Of a DNA stretch of 34,186 nucleotides, positions 14,599 to 24,374 are shown piece after piece (positions within the stretch are counted from its first letter, which is position 1; each line of letters opens with the position of its first letter). This DNA comes from Candidatus Cloacimonadota bacterium (GTDB lineage Bacteria > Cloacimonadota > Cloacimonadia > Cloacimonadales > TCS61). Made by a program: the position numbers and the translations under genes. Under the pieces are notes generated by a model, which worked only from the letters and a program-made list of their open reading frames with translations, was not told where the DNA came from and searched no databases. The stretch spans positions 1 to 34,186 of the forward strand of contig JAGGWK010000080.1 of assembly GCA_021157525.1 (NCBI GenBank). Direction: 5' to 3'.

Positions 14599-16953
14599 AT
14601 GGCAGTAAAGAAAAAACGTTATTCTTTCGGGATTTTTCAAGACGGCCTGAATATCAAGATCGCCCAACTGGGGTGTAATAATGGGGTCGTTCGTATCCAG
14701 AAGCTTGAAGAAATTGAGCTCAAATATCCGTTGTATCTCAAAGAGACACCTCGGGATATGGAATTTGACGATTCTGCCGAGTTTACTCTTCCGGACATCG
14801 ATGATCAGGATGAATTCAGCATACCTGAATTTGAAGAATTTGATACCGCCGATACCTTGGAAGAGATCACCAAAGAAGAAGCGATCACCGGCATTTCTGA
14901 GCTGGAAAAATTTGTGATGAAATTCAAACTGGAACGTGGCCGATTGGCCATGAACACCAGTGATGACCAGATATCCTATCATCCCTTTGATGCCGATTTT
15001 GCCCATGGTAACCTGCTTAAAAAGCTTAAGCACGAATATCTCTCAAAAGACGAACTCAAAAAAGGGAACTACTCCCTGGATTACATAATCAATCCGGATA
15101 AATCCGGTTTGGCTTTTGTACATCGAGGCCGTTTTGAGCTCTTGGACGCTCTGCAGGAGATCAATCCCATCGTCTCGAAAAAGAGCTTTTACTACGGGTT
15201 CATCGACACCAATGAAATCGCACTGATTAATCTGGTGCGGGCAAATTATGAATTCCCCGAAGATGAATATGTGCTTATCCTCTACATCGGTATCGACTAT
15301 AAGGTAGGTATCGTGATGAGGGGGGGGAATCACTTACGGACATTCCCCCTCATTGTTCCCGAGTCTGATCCAATTACCATGCGGCAAGCGATTTACTCCA
15401 AAGTGATGCTGGAGCAGGAAACCAGCAACACCTTAATTTCCCAGAATATTGTTTTGGCCGGTGACTATGTTACCGATGATGATTTGGAGTTTTATATCAG
15501 TAAAAACCGGGAGGGTCAGCCTGCTGTACGCCTGGAGCTCATCAACCCCGATATCATTTTAGAAGACGGCGTGAGCTATCCCAAGGATAAAATTGCTCGC
15601 TTTGCCATACCGCTGGCTCTTGCCTGGCGCGCCATGCATCCTCGATACAAAGATTTTTATAAATGCAACCTTCTTCCCCGTAGTATCGTGGAAGGACAGA
15701 AGTATTTTAAGATCGGATGGCACGGGTTTTTAGTGATGGCACTGATTTTTTTCTTTGCTCTTTCGGGAACAACAAAGAACCTTCAGCTCAAACAGGAGCT
15801 GGAGCAGGTGCGGCAACTCAATAAAGGCCTGGAAGTGGAATTACGGGAAAATCGTGGCATCATCGCCAAGCTGAATCAGGTGAAATCAGAACTTTCGATA
15901 TTGCAGGAAAACCTGAAGAAGATCACAGAAATCACCGGCAGAAAAAACCAGTGGCACTACATCCTCACCATGCTTTCAGACACCATGAGAAGCAAAAAAA
16001 TAAGCTGGATATCAAATCTGACCGGTAATGATCAGAGTTTTGAAGTTTCGGGATATTCTACCCAACGTAGGAACATTATCGATTTTTCTCAGATGTTCCC
16101 GGATGGTAGGATCACTGCTATCAACGAACATGAGATTGCAGACATTCCCCTGTGGGAATTCAGTATCAGCTTTTCCTATCCCGACCCTGATGATATCATG
16201 AAGGAAAAACGCACCGACATCCATACAACGGAGGTGGTACCAATGGAACAGGTGGCAGTTGCACCAAAAGCTGAATCCAAGCCTCCGGTGCAAAAAAACC
16301 TTCATGGTTTTGAAGTGCAGCTCCTCGCCAGCAAGGATTATAACCAGGTAGAGTCCTTGAAAAAAATCGTGGACGCTGCCGGTTACTCTACCAGAATCGG
16401 CATCTTTACGACAAAAGGAGCAACGATTTACCGGCTGAGGATAGATACGGTGCTGTCAAAATCAGAAGCCATCGCTTTAGGTGAGACGGTGAAGCGTTCT
16501 ATTCCGCAGGTATCGGATTATTGGATTGATAAAGCCACAGAGGGACCTTCGGTAACGGAGCCCGGTAACAGGGTTGTATCTGCCACGCAACCCGTCACCT
16601 ACAACGAGCTGAAAAACCTCTATTACAAGGGAAAATACCAGCAAGCTATTGATGGTTTCAGCGCATACCTTACGGCACATCCATCCCACCCGACAACCTA
16701 CACGGTAACCTACCTGATGGGCGAATGTTACTATCAGTTGGGTCAATTAAACAAAGCTATAGAGTATTTTAAAAAAATAGAAACTCAACGAGGCTCCAAA
16801 CATCCGGACGCCCTCATCATGCTGGGAAATTGCTATTATAAAATCGGAGACTTTGAGAATGCAAAAGGATATTGGACAACGCTCACAACCAGTTATCCAT
16901 CACACAAATACAGTAAAATTGCAATGCGCAAGCTCGCGCAATTAGAAAATTAA
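14599..16953 (+). CDS. PilM-PilN-SPOR-TPR fusion protein
   Basis: This 784-residue protein joins parts normally encoded separately. Residues 5-360 look like the actin-like PilM/GspL cytoplasmic domain: opening FGIFQDGLNIKIAQLG, a strand ILYIGIDYKVGIVMRGG at about 227-243, and an acidic insert at about 50-95. A single membrane helix at about 372-390 is followed by a coiled coil (395-445) and a small alpha/beta domain (450-528), as in PilN. Residues 568-645 form a SPOR repeat (FEVQLLASKDYNQVESL), known to bind denuded peptidoglycan, and residues about 668-784 form TPR-like helices. The topology puts the SPOR and TPR parts in the periplasm. It lies 5 bases after the PilT-like gene and 1 base before the PilO-PilP fusion. 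It could tie the inner platform to the cell wall and secretin. Domain calls are by eye. Confidence 0.8.
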   Translation: MAVKKKRYSFGIFQDGLNIKIAQLGCNNGVVRIQKLEEIELKYPLYLKETPRDMEFDDSAEFTLPDIDDQDEFSIPEFEEFDTADTLEEITKEEAITGISELEKFVMKFKLERGRLAMNTSDDQISYHPFDADFAHGNLLKKLKHEYLSKDELKKGNYSLDYIINPDKSGLAFVHRGRFELLDALQEINPIVSKKSFYYGFIDTNEIALINLVRANYEFPEDEYVLILYIGIDYKVGIVMRGGNHLRTFPLIVPESDPITMRQAIYSKVMLEQETSNTLISQNIVLAGDYVTDDDLEFYISKNREGQPAVRLELINPDIILEDGVSYPKDKIARFAIPLALAWRAMHPRYKDFYKCNLLPRSIVEGQKYFKIGWHGFLVMALIFFFALSGTTKNLQLKQELEQVRQLNKGLEVELRENRGIIAKLNQVKSELSILQENLKKITEITGRKNQWHYILTMLSDTMRSKKISWISNLTGNDQSFEVSGYSTQRRNIIDFSQMFPDGRITAINEHEIADIPLWEFSISFSYPDPDDIMKEKRTDIHTTEVVPMEQVAVAPKAESKPPVQKNLHGFEVQLLASKDYNQVESLKKIVDAAGYSTRIGIFTTKGATIYRLRIDTVLSKSEAIALGETVKRSIPQVSDYWIDKATEGPSVTEPGNRVVSATQPVTYNELKNLYYKGKYQQAIDGFSAYLTAHPSHPTTYTVTYLMGECYYQLGQLNKAIEYFKKIETQRGSKHPDALIMLGNCYYKIGDFENAKGYWTTLTTSYPSHKYSKIAMRKLAQLEN

Positions 16954-16954
16954 T

Positions 16955-17875
16955 ATGCCATATGTAATACGTAATACACTGATTTTAACTGGATTGTTGA
17001 TACTGATCTTGCTGATAAGTACAGTAACCAATGCCTTTACAAACAAAGACATCAAAGCTATTCGGGCAACCTACAATCAAAACCGGAAAATGCTCGATAA
17101 TTTGAAGCGTACAAATCCTGATCTGAACAATCAAGAACAGATCATGGCCAGTCTGGAAGCGACCAGACAACGAGCACGGGATAACAATAAGCTGTTTATC
17201 AAGGAAGACAACCCCACCATCACCTTTCAGTATCTCATCGATATTTGTGATGTATTTTGCCCTGATGTGGAATTTAACTTCCTCATCAAGGGGTCGGGAA
17301 TTTCTCCCAATAATGTCAATTTCAACGCCTATGAAATCAATGGTGATGCATTGCTCAGTTCTTTGCATTTCTTTATTTTCCAGTTGGAATACCAGTCACC
17401 ATTGGTCACGATAGAAGACATCCAGCTTTCTGAGCAAAATGTGGCAGAAGATGATCGCGTCTCCTTCTCTTTCATGATGAACGTCTATTATGATCCGGAA
17501 AATGGCGTGGACATCAATGAGATCAAGACACGGCGTTTTACCTTTAATGACCTGGCCTATAATCCCTTCCGCTCCCGCATTTATCAGGCCCGCAGCGGAG
17601 AAGGTGATGAAAACCTTATTAATGTCTTCAATCTCGAATTAATCGGCCTCACACCGGAAAAAGCCTTCATCCGCAATGGAGATGGCAAGATACTTACATT
17701 GGAAGCCGGTGATAAAGTAAAATGGGGATATGTGAATTATATCGATTGGAAGAAACAGTTAGTCGCTTTCAAGATTAACCGCATCGGTATCAAACAAGAT
17801 TATATCGTATATTTAGATAAGTTTAAGCAAGAAGAAGCAGATCGGTATCGTTACTCAAACAAGGATAGACTATGA
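16955..17875 (+). CDS. PilO-PilP-like fusion protein
   Basis: This 306-residue protein has a short N-terminal tail and one membrane helix at about 8-28, then a coiled segment (35-80). A ferredoxin-like alpha/beta region to about 195 follows, as in PilO. The C-terminal part, about 220-290, resembles the PilP/GspC homology domain: LELIGLTPEKAFIRNGDGKI, then LEAGDKVKWGYVNYID and a repeating beta pattern. In known pili PilN-PilO hold PilP against the secretin; here the two roles appear combined in one chain. It starts 1 base after the PilM-PilN fusion and overlaps the secretin gene by four bases (ATGA). Position and order agree with pilMNOPQ. Confidence 0.72.
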   Translation: MPYVIRNTLILTGLLILILLISTVTNAFTNKDIKAIRATYNQNRKMLDNLKRTNPDLNNQEQIMASLEATRQRARDNNKLFIKEDNPTITFQYLIDICDVFCPDVEFNFLIKGSGISPNNVNFNAYEINGDALLSSLHFFIFQLEYQSPLVTIEDIQLSEQNVAEDDRVSFSFMMNVYYDPENGVDINEIKTRRFTFNDLAYNPFRSRIYQARSGEGDENLINVFNLELIGLTPEKAFIRNGDGKILTLEAGDKVKWGYVNYIDWKKQLVAFKINRIGIKQDYIVYLDKFKQEEADRYRYSNKDRL

Positions 17876-19053
17876 AGCGAATGTTAATTAGTTTTTTACT
17901 GATTCTCCTGGTAGTATCAGCATTTTCACAGGATATAAAAACGGCTGTACCGTCGGCAGAAAAGATTACATTATCACGGGACAACAATTTTGCCGATGCA
18001 CTGAACATGCTGGAAGAACTCTCCCGGGAATTTGCCGGAAAGAAGATCATAAACATGAGCTCTTACGAGGGGACTATCGATATCAGCATCAACGAGATGT
18101 ATTGGCTGGAAGCCCTTACCGTTCTTGCATCCCTGCACAATCTGGTGATGGAAGAGCTTCCCGGAGCATATGTGATAAAAGATCCTGTGGAAGAAGAGGC
18201 AACATCACCGGAGGAAGAGCTTGGCATCAAGCCCGATACCGAACAGATAAAAATCAGCGCCATATTCTTTAAGGTCGATAAATCCTTCCTCAGCTCTCTG
18301 GGCATCGACTGGTCGACCCTATCCAATGGCGAAGTGGTTGCCTCAGCTGATTTCGCATCTGCCAATAAAGTGGTGGATAACTTATTTACCGTTTCAGGTA
18401 ACACATCGTTGGAATCCGGCGACGTAACGATAAGTATAAATACACTGCTCAAAGTGATAGAATCGAACCAGTTAGGCTCGGTGATAGCCCGTCCAAATAT
18501 GGTTGTGTTATCGGGAAAACGGGGATTCATCCAGGTTGGTGAAGACTTCTCTATAAAGTCCACAGATAAAGATACGGGTGAAGTTACCGATAAATTTTTC
18601 TCTACTGGTACCATAATGGAAGTAACACCCACTATCATCAAAGATGAGGATAATGAGGCGATTCATTTGGTTACTCGGGTAGAAAAAAGCTCAGCAACCC
18701 CGGGAGAGATCAGCACCATTATAAACCGAAGCACATCCAACACGGAGCTACTGATGTATGATGGTGAAGAACAGGTTATCGGGGGACTCTATAGTACCGA
18801 AGAGACCATCGTTCGGAGTGGTATTCCCTTCCTTAAAGATCTTCCCTGGTGGGTTCTTGGACTGCGTTATCTTACCGGGTTCAACAAAAAAGAGCATAAT
18901 GTTCGGGAGATGATAATCATCATCAAAGCAGAGATAGTAAAGCCCATTTCAGACCGCGTTAATGAGTCAAGATCGCTTAAACAACGGTTGAAAGAGCATC
19001 AGGAAGAAACATCAAAATCCATAAAAACCATGGAAGAATTGATAAAGGAATAA
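17872..19053 (+). CDS. pilQ: Short secretin (PilQ/GspD family)
   Basis: Of 393 residues, the first 19-20 form a signal peptide (LISFLLILLVVSAFSQ). One small N domain at about 30-103 resembles N0/STN, followed by an acidic linker. The secretin core runs from about 122 to 356 with the family landmarks IARPNMVVLSGKRGFIQVGE (205-224) and VIGGLYSTEET followed by the GIPFLKDLPWWVLGLRYL region (302-334). It is much shorter than usual secretins (about 600-750 residues) and has only one visible N domain. A charged, probably coiled tail (360-393) follows. It would form the outer-membrane pore. No pilotin is identifiable, though the lipoprotein gene downstream starts at the overlapping TAATG. Confidence 0.88.
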   Translation: MKRMLISFLLILLVVSAFSQDIKTAVPSAEKITLSRDNNFADALNMLEELSREFAGKKIINMSSYEGTIDISINEMYWLEALTVLASLHNLVMEELPGAYVIKDPVEEEATSPEEELGIKPDTEQIKISAIFFKVDKSFLSSLGIDWSTLSNGEVVASADFASANKVVDNLFTVSGNTSLESGDVTISINTLLKVIESNQLGSVIARPNMVVLSGKRGFIQVGEDFSIKSTDKDTGEVTDKFFSTGTIMEVTPTIIKDEDNEAIHLVTRVEKSSATPGEISTIINRSTSNTELLMYDGEEQVIGGLYSTEETIVRSGIPFLKDLPWWVLGLRYLTGFNKKEHNVREMIIIIKAEIVKPISDRVNESRSLKQRLKEHQEETSKSIKTMEELIKE

Positions 19054-20849
19054 TGATGAAGGACAAAATCATTTTTATCATTCTCGGGGTGGCAGCAGCA
19101 TTAATCGTATTTTATGGATGTGACCTCACTTCCCCGAATGACACCGGCGCACCCTTCAATGTTTCACTGCAAGAGATAAACGATTCCACGGTGAAGATAT
19201 CGTGGTCTTATTCAGCAACAGCGGGGGACACCATCACATTCACCATCGCCCGCAAAGTCGGTGAATCAAGCTGGGACGAAACCTACGATACCGTAGAAGA
19301 TACGTACCACTATTTTGATAACATAGATATTGCCGACACTCTGGTGTATGGTTACAAGGTAAAAGCCTACAACGCTTCTGAAGAGACAGAATCGCCATTT
19401 TCTTCGGCGGTTGCTCATATCTCGAATACTGCAGCTCCTACCGACCTGGTTATTTCGCAGCCAACCGAGGATGCACTTCTCCTTACCTGGCAGGATCACT
19501 GTCTGGGTGAAGAGGGATTTTACATCGACCGGAAGCAGGGAACTGCTGATTGGCAACATAAGTATGCATCCCTGGATGCAAACACCACCACTTTCACCGA
19601 TGCCGCTGTGCTATACGAAGATGTGATTTATTCGGTGTATGGCTATTTTGGAGACGAAAAAACTCCCGCTATTGCAGACACGGTGGTAGCCACATTGGCA
19701 GCACCCTCTGCCCTTACTCTTACAAAGCCCTTTGATACAAAGGTATTGCTTCAATGGACGGATAACAGCAGCGTTGAAGAGGGATTCCGCATCGATCGGC
19801 GCATCGGCTACGGTGGATGGGAAGAGGCAGTGGCTACCGTACCAGCCGATTCCACCCGCTGGATGGATGATATCACTCTGCCAGCGGCAACCGTTACCTA
19901 CCGCATTGTTGCCTACAACGGCACTTTCAATTCGCTTATATCAGAGGAAGCGACCACCAATGTACGCATGGATGTCATCGGCGCTATTGCCACTCCGGGA
20001 AACGCAACCAAATTATCCGTGGATTACCTCACTGTGTATGTGGCAGATTATTATGGCGGCCTGGCAATTATCGATTGTTACAACCCTGACCAACCCGCCA
20101 TCGTCAGCACAGTCAACCTGCCAGACAGGACCCTGTCTGCGTCGGTGGATGGAACATTTTTATACACCACGGGAAACAGCGGATCCTTCCCGGGCTTACT
20201 CACCAAAATTGATGTAAGTAACATAGCAAGTCCGATAATTACCGGAAGTACAGCGACAAACGGCATTGCCAATGACATCGCTATCAGTGGAGACCATGCC
20301 TTTGTGGCAGAAGGTGAAAATGGCCTTTCGGTGGTGTATGTATCATCCTCTACCCCACTGCCGGTAACAACTCTCTCCATCCCGGGAAATGCAAAGAGCC
20401 TCACAATATCCGGCCAATACGCTTTGATAGCCACGGCTTTAGGTGGCATCTCGGTGGTTGATATCGTCGATCCCAACCTTCCGGTATTGGTGAGCTCCAT
20501 GCCCACCAATGGCCTTACACAGAATATTGTGACAGCGGGAAATTTCGCCTATACTGCCAATGGTGAAGAGGGGATGGAGATTATCGACATCACCATGATA
20601 GCATCACCTGCATCCTATGCAACACTGCCTACCGGAGGCTTCGTCTCTGACATTGCGGTGGCAGATGGCTATGCCTACGTACTGGATAAAGAGCAGGGAC
20701 TGTATATTGCAGATATCGCAAACCCTGCTGTGCCAACAATCATCGGCATCCTGCCTATGGAGACCCAGCCTGTAGCAATAGAGGTATCCGGCAGCTATGC
20801 CTATATTTTAGATAACCAAGGTTTAAAACTCATACAAATTAAAGAATAG
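19053..20849 (+). CDS. Predicted lipoprotein with FN3 domains and LVIVD propeller
   Basis: This 598-residue protein has an N-terminal hydrophobic segment ending VFYGCDLTSP. Cys23 is a likely lipidation site, although Phe-Tyr-Gly-Cys is an imperfect lipobox. About three FN3-like domains follow (approximately 33-125, 128-216 and 218-306; for example LLLTWQDHCLGEEGFYIDR and VLLQWTDNSSVEEGFRIDR). About six LVIVD-type beta-propeller repeats follow from 315 to 598 (GLAIIDCYNPDQPAIVS, GGISVVDIVDPNLPVLVS). The ATG at 19056 is an alternative start with better spacing to AAAGGA. It is translationally coupled to the secretin, so it may be an outer-membrane accessory of the pilus or an exported surface protein. 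No enzyme signature is seen. Confidence 0.8.
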   Translation: MMKDKIIFIILGVAAALIVFYGCDLTSPNDTGAPFNVSLQEINDSTVKISWSYSATAGDTITFTIARKVGESSWDETYDTVEDTYHYFDNIDIADTLVYGYKVKAYNASEETESPFSSAVAHISNTAAPTDLVISQPTEDALLLTWQDHCLGEEGFYIDRKQGTADWQHKYASLDANTTTFTDAAVLYEDVIYSVYGYFGDEKTPAIADTVVATLAAPSALTLTKPFDTKVLLQWTDNSSVEEGFRIDRRIGYGGWEEAVATVPADSTRWMDDITLPAATVTYRIVAYNGTFNSLISEEATTNVRMDVIGAIATPGNATKLSVDYLTVYVADYYGGLAIIDCYNPDQPAIVSTVNLPDRTLSASVDGTFLYTTGNSGSFPGLLTKIDVSNIASPIITGSTATNGIANDIAISGDHAFVAEGENGLSVVYVSSSTPLPVTTLSIPGNAKSLTISGQYALIATALGGISVVDIVDPNLPVLVSSMPTNGLTQNIVTAGNFAYTANGEEGMEIIDITMIASPASYATLPTGGFVSDIAVADGYAYVLDKEQGLYIADIANPAVPTIIGILPMETQPVAIEVSGSYAYILDNQGLKLIQIKE

Positions 20850-20857
20850 GGGGATTT

Positions 20858-23800
20858 ATGAACAAGAGAATCATGGTATTTGTACTATTCCTGAGTCTAT
20901 GTATTGCAGGGTATTCCACCGATGTCATCGGGCCACAAAGTGGTGTCTGGACACTGGCGAACAGTCCCTACAATGTTACCGGCGAGATAAACGTCCCGTT
21001 GAACCAAACACTTACCGTTGAGCCTGGGGTACAGGTTATCTTCGGTGGACACTATAAGTTCATCATCAATGGCCAGTTATTAGCTGATGGTACAACGGCA
21101 GCTCCCATTGTTTTCACAGCCACAAACACGGTGGACGGGTGGCATGGTCTGCGGTTTATCGATACCGAAACCAACAATCAGCCTGCATCCAGCATAAGCC
21201 ATGCACTTCTTCAATATGGCCGTGCAACCGGTGTTTCTCCGGATTACCGTGGCGGTGCTCTCTATTGCGATGCTTCCACCGACCTCACATTGGAAAGTGT
21301 CGTCATTACCGATTGCTCCGCAGTAGGAAATGGTGGCGCCATCTATCTGGATGATTCCGATATCACCCTTATCGATGTTACCATATCCAACAACACCGCT
21401 GCCGGCGGCGCTGGTATCTCGATGACAAACTCCAATCCTGAGATCAGCGGAAGCGTCATCACCAACAACACGGCAACCTACGATGGAGGCGGCATCTATT
21501 GCAACCTTTCAAATCCAAACTTTACCGACGTTGAACTATCAAAAAATACCACTACCTGGAACGGCGGCGGCATAACACTTTTCAACAGCTCATCGGTCGA
21601 TTTGATTAACCTCACAATCGTAGACAACTTTTCCCCTCAGGATGGTAGTGATATTGCCGTGATGTATAATTCTTCGGCAACGCTGCTCAATTCCATTATC
21701 TGGAATTTTGCTGGAAACGGTATCTATATTGAATCGAATTCTTCGATGGCCGCAACCTATTCCGACATCAAGAATGGCACTGGAGAAGATTACTTCGGTA
21801 CCGGATGCGTCGATCTGGATCCTCTCTTTGCTGATTATCCCAACGGTGACTATCACCTTACCTGGGCCAATGCACCCACACCAGATGAGACAAAATCGCC
21901 CTGTATAGATTCTGGTGATCCAGATGGCAGTCTTGATCCCGATGGCACACGGGCAGACATGGGTGCCTATTATTACGTCCAATCAGGTATCACTGGTGTA
22001 GTTACCATCTCTGGTGGCACCGGTAATGTGGAAGATGTAGAGATCACCGCTGATGATGGCACCACCGTTACCACTACCAATCCAGACAGTGATGGCAATT
22101 ATCATCTGCTGGTGGGCAACGGAACCTATGACATCACCGCATCTCTGGATGGCTACAATTCACAAAACTACAATAATATCGTTGTTAATGATCAGGTCGT
22201 CATCCTCAATATCACCCTCACCCCTCCCCTGCCAGGCATCATCAATGGTATCGTTGATTTGGAAGGAAACGGTGACATCCTTCAAGTCGTTATTTCCGCC
22301 GGAGACATTACCACAAACCCCTACGCTGTAGAAGATCCAACACAACCCGGCGTAATCGATCACTATGAATATGATCTCGAACTTTCTCCCGGACTTTATG
22401 ATGTCACTGCAACCCTGGACGGTTATAATCCGGAAACCCTGAACAACATCAGCGTAAATTCCAACCAAACCAATAGTGGTAATGATTTCTACCTTACCAT
22501 CATCCAGGAGGACGGTACAATCACCGGTACCGTTACTCTGGTGGGTGGCACAGGAGATGTGACGCAAGTAACCATTACCGCAGGAGGTGAAACTACCAAT
22601 CCCATCGCGGACGGCACCTATTCTCTCACTCTTCTCAATGGCAATTATCCTGTGACTGCATCTCTGGATGGCTACTCTACCGTCACCCTCAATGACATTC
22701 CCGTCATCGCCTTCCAAACGGTTGGAGATATTGACTTCTCCCTAATCGACGGATGGGATCCCGTCACGGGCACCCAATATATTACCACCTTGTATGCCAC
22801 TACCGATTACGACGGTGACTTTATCACCGGCGAAGGAATGAATCAGCTGGCCATATTTGATGCATCTGACAATTGTCGCGGAAATGCCATCTGGATAGAG
22901 GGAAACCATCCACTGTGGAACAATTTCTGGCCTCTTGAAGGATATTGGTATCTCTCCGTTGTAAGTAATGATAATTCGGGCACCGAAGCACTTAACTTCA
23001 AATTCTACAACGAAGATGATGGTACAATAAATAACTGCAACGAAACCCTGTACTTCCCGGAAGATCCCAACAACGATGCAGCTGTCAACCTTACCATCCC
23101 TTCTCCTGACCATACCCAAACCTTCGACTTTATGCAGGAGTGGAATTGGTTCTCCTTCAATCTGCATCCCGCCATATCCCTTGTGGCTACCCTGTTTGAT
23201 CCCATATCTTCTGTGGCAACGGGTAACATACAGCTGAAACACGGTGCTACTTCTATTACCTATTGGCTCGGTAGCTCTGCCTGGGTAGGTGGACTGCAAA
23301 ACGTGCAAGATGGGGATGGCTACAAAATGCAACTTCCCGCTGCCTACGATGGCTTCACATTAACCGGTACCCGGATAAATCCGGTTACCCATCCTATCAC
23401 CATGGGATATCACTACAACTGGCTGGGATTTTATCCCTACACCTCAGTATCTCTGGAAGATGCCTTTGTAGGGCTGCAAAATCCGGTAACCGGCGCACAA
23501 ATCGCCGTGACTGATACCATGATTGTAAAGACCCAAACCAAATCCGCTGCCTACTACGGCGGCTGGATCGGTGACCTTACCGTGATGGAACCCGGCAAGA
23601 TGTATATGGTGTATTTCCCTACCACCATGGTGGCAAACGATACAACCTACGTCAGCCTGGCCTATCCTCCCATTTCCGAGACAACCCGTGGTGCCGTAGA
23701 GGTAACCACACCAAATCCTGCAAATTGGGAACTTATGCAGGGCACCAAGTCAAACATGATCGCTCTTGCGTCCATTCAGACATCCAGCGAAGACTATGCT

Positions 23801-24304
23801 GTAGGAGTATTTGACAGCCAGGGTAACTGCCGTTCCATCGGTAAAGCCTACAACGGATTCCATTACTTTACCATAGTAGGAAACACCCCCGATGAAGAGC
23901 TCTTCTTCCATTTGTATGATGTGACCACAGCTCAAACCTTCATCAGCAAGACCTCCATCACCTTCCAGGAAAATGACTTCCTGGGCTCGACACGCAACCC
24001 GATGGAAATCCGTTTCGAAGGCTCCGCACCCGGTGTTCCCACCACTCTCAATCTGGAACAAAACTATCCCAATCCCTTCAACCCGACGACAAATATCAGT
24101 TACTCCATCCCACAGGATGGCCATGTAACGCTGCAAATATTCAATACCCGTGGTCAATTGGTTGAGACCCTTATCGACCAGCATCAAAAGGCTGCATCCT
24201 ATAATGTCAGCTGGGATGCAGAAGGCCAAAGCTCAGGCATCTACTTCTATAAGATGTCCTTTGGAGATCGTGCCGAAATCAAGAAATGCATCTTGCTGAA
24301 ATAG
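20858..24304 (+). CDS. Secreted right-handed beta-helix protein with FlgD-like C-terminal domain
   Basis: This 1148-residue protein has a signal peptide at 1-20. A right-handed beta-helix occupies about 25-370 (GGAIYLDDSDITLIDVTISN, GGGIYCNLSNPNFTDVELS). Three carboxypeptidase-regulatory-like domains start near 375, 457 and 552, each with a YDITASLDGY-type strand. At about 631-745 there is a module with GTQY and CRGN, and two WVGxLQ-type modules follow. The C-terminal domain from about 1058 (LNLEQNYPNPFNPTTNISYS to SSGIYFYKM) is the FlgD-like/Por-type sorting or anchoring domain found in FCB secreted proteins. The GGGGG ribosome site is 9 bases after the lipoprotein stop, continuing the operon. 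It is a candidate surface adhesin or cargo of the secretion machine; no catalytic site is visible. Confidence 0.85.
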   Translation: MNKRIMVFVLFLSLCIAGYSTDVIGPQSGVWTLANSPYNVTGEINVPLNQTLTVEPGVQVIFGGHYKFIINGQLLADGTTAAPIVFTATNTVDGWHGLRFIDTETNNQPASSISHALLQYGRATGVSPDYRGGALYCDASTDLTLESVVITDCSAVGNGGAIYLDDSDITLIDVTISNNTAAGGAGISMTNSNPEISGSVITNNTATYDGGGIYCNLSNPNFTDVELSKNTTTWNGGGITLFNSSSVDLINLTIVDNFSPQDGSDIAVMYNSSATLLNSIIWNFAGNGIYIESNSSMAATYSDIKNGTGEDYFGTGCVDLDPLFADYPNGDYHLTWANAPTPDETKSPCIDSGDPDGSLDPDGTRADMGAYYYVQSGITGVVTISGGTGNVEDVEITADDGTTVTTTNPDSDGNYHLLVGNGTYDITASLDGYNSQNYNNIVVNDQVVILNITLTPPLPGIINGIVDLEGNGDILQVVISAGDITTNPYAVEDPTQPGVIDHYEYDLELSPGLYDVTATLDGYNPETLNNISVNSNQTNSGNDFYLTIIQEDGTITGTVTLVGGTGDVTQVTITAGGETTNPIADGTYSLTLLNGNYPVTASLDGYSTVTLNDIPVIAFQTVGDIDFSLIDGWDPVTGTQYITTLYATTDYDGDFITGEGMNQLAIFDASDNCRGNAIWIEGNHPLWNNFWPLEGYWYLSVVSNDNSGTEALNFKFYNEDDGTINNCNETLYFPEDPNNDAAVNLTIPSPDHTQTFDFMQEWNWFSFNLHPAISLVATLFDPISSVATGNIQLKHGATSITYWLGSSAWVGGLQNVQDGDGYKMQLPAAYDGFTLTGTRINPVTHPITMGYHYNWLGFYPYTSVSLEDAFVGLQNPVTGAQIAVTDTMIVKTQTKSAAYYGGWIGDLTVMEPGKMYMVYFPTTMVANDTTYVSLAYPPISETTRGAVEVTTPNPANWELMQGTKSNMIALASIQTSSEDYAVGVFDSQGNCRSIGKAYNGFHYFTIVGNTPDEELFFHLYDVTTAQTFISKTSITFQENDFLGSTRNPMEIRFEGSAPGVPTTLNLEQNYPNPFNPTTNISYSIPQDGHVTLQIFNTRGQLVETLIDQHQKAASYNVSWDAEGQSSGIYFYKMSFGDRAEIKKCILLK

Positions 24305-24321
24305 CAACCATGTCAGTTCAT

Positions 24322-24351
24322 AACCCCGAAGTTATAAACCACTTCGGGGTT
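24322..24351. terminator. 11-bp intergenic hairpin between the two secreted-protein genes
   Basis: AACCCCGAAGT (24322-24332) pairs perfectly with ACTTCGGGGTT (24341-24351) across an 8-base loop. No T-tract follows, so it may be an mRNA-stabilising or attenuating structure rather than a full terminator. The next ribosome site (AAGGAG) is 14 bases downstream. Confidence 0.6.
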
Positions 24352-24374
24352 GTGACACATCCAAGGAGAATATC

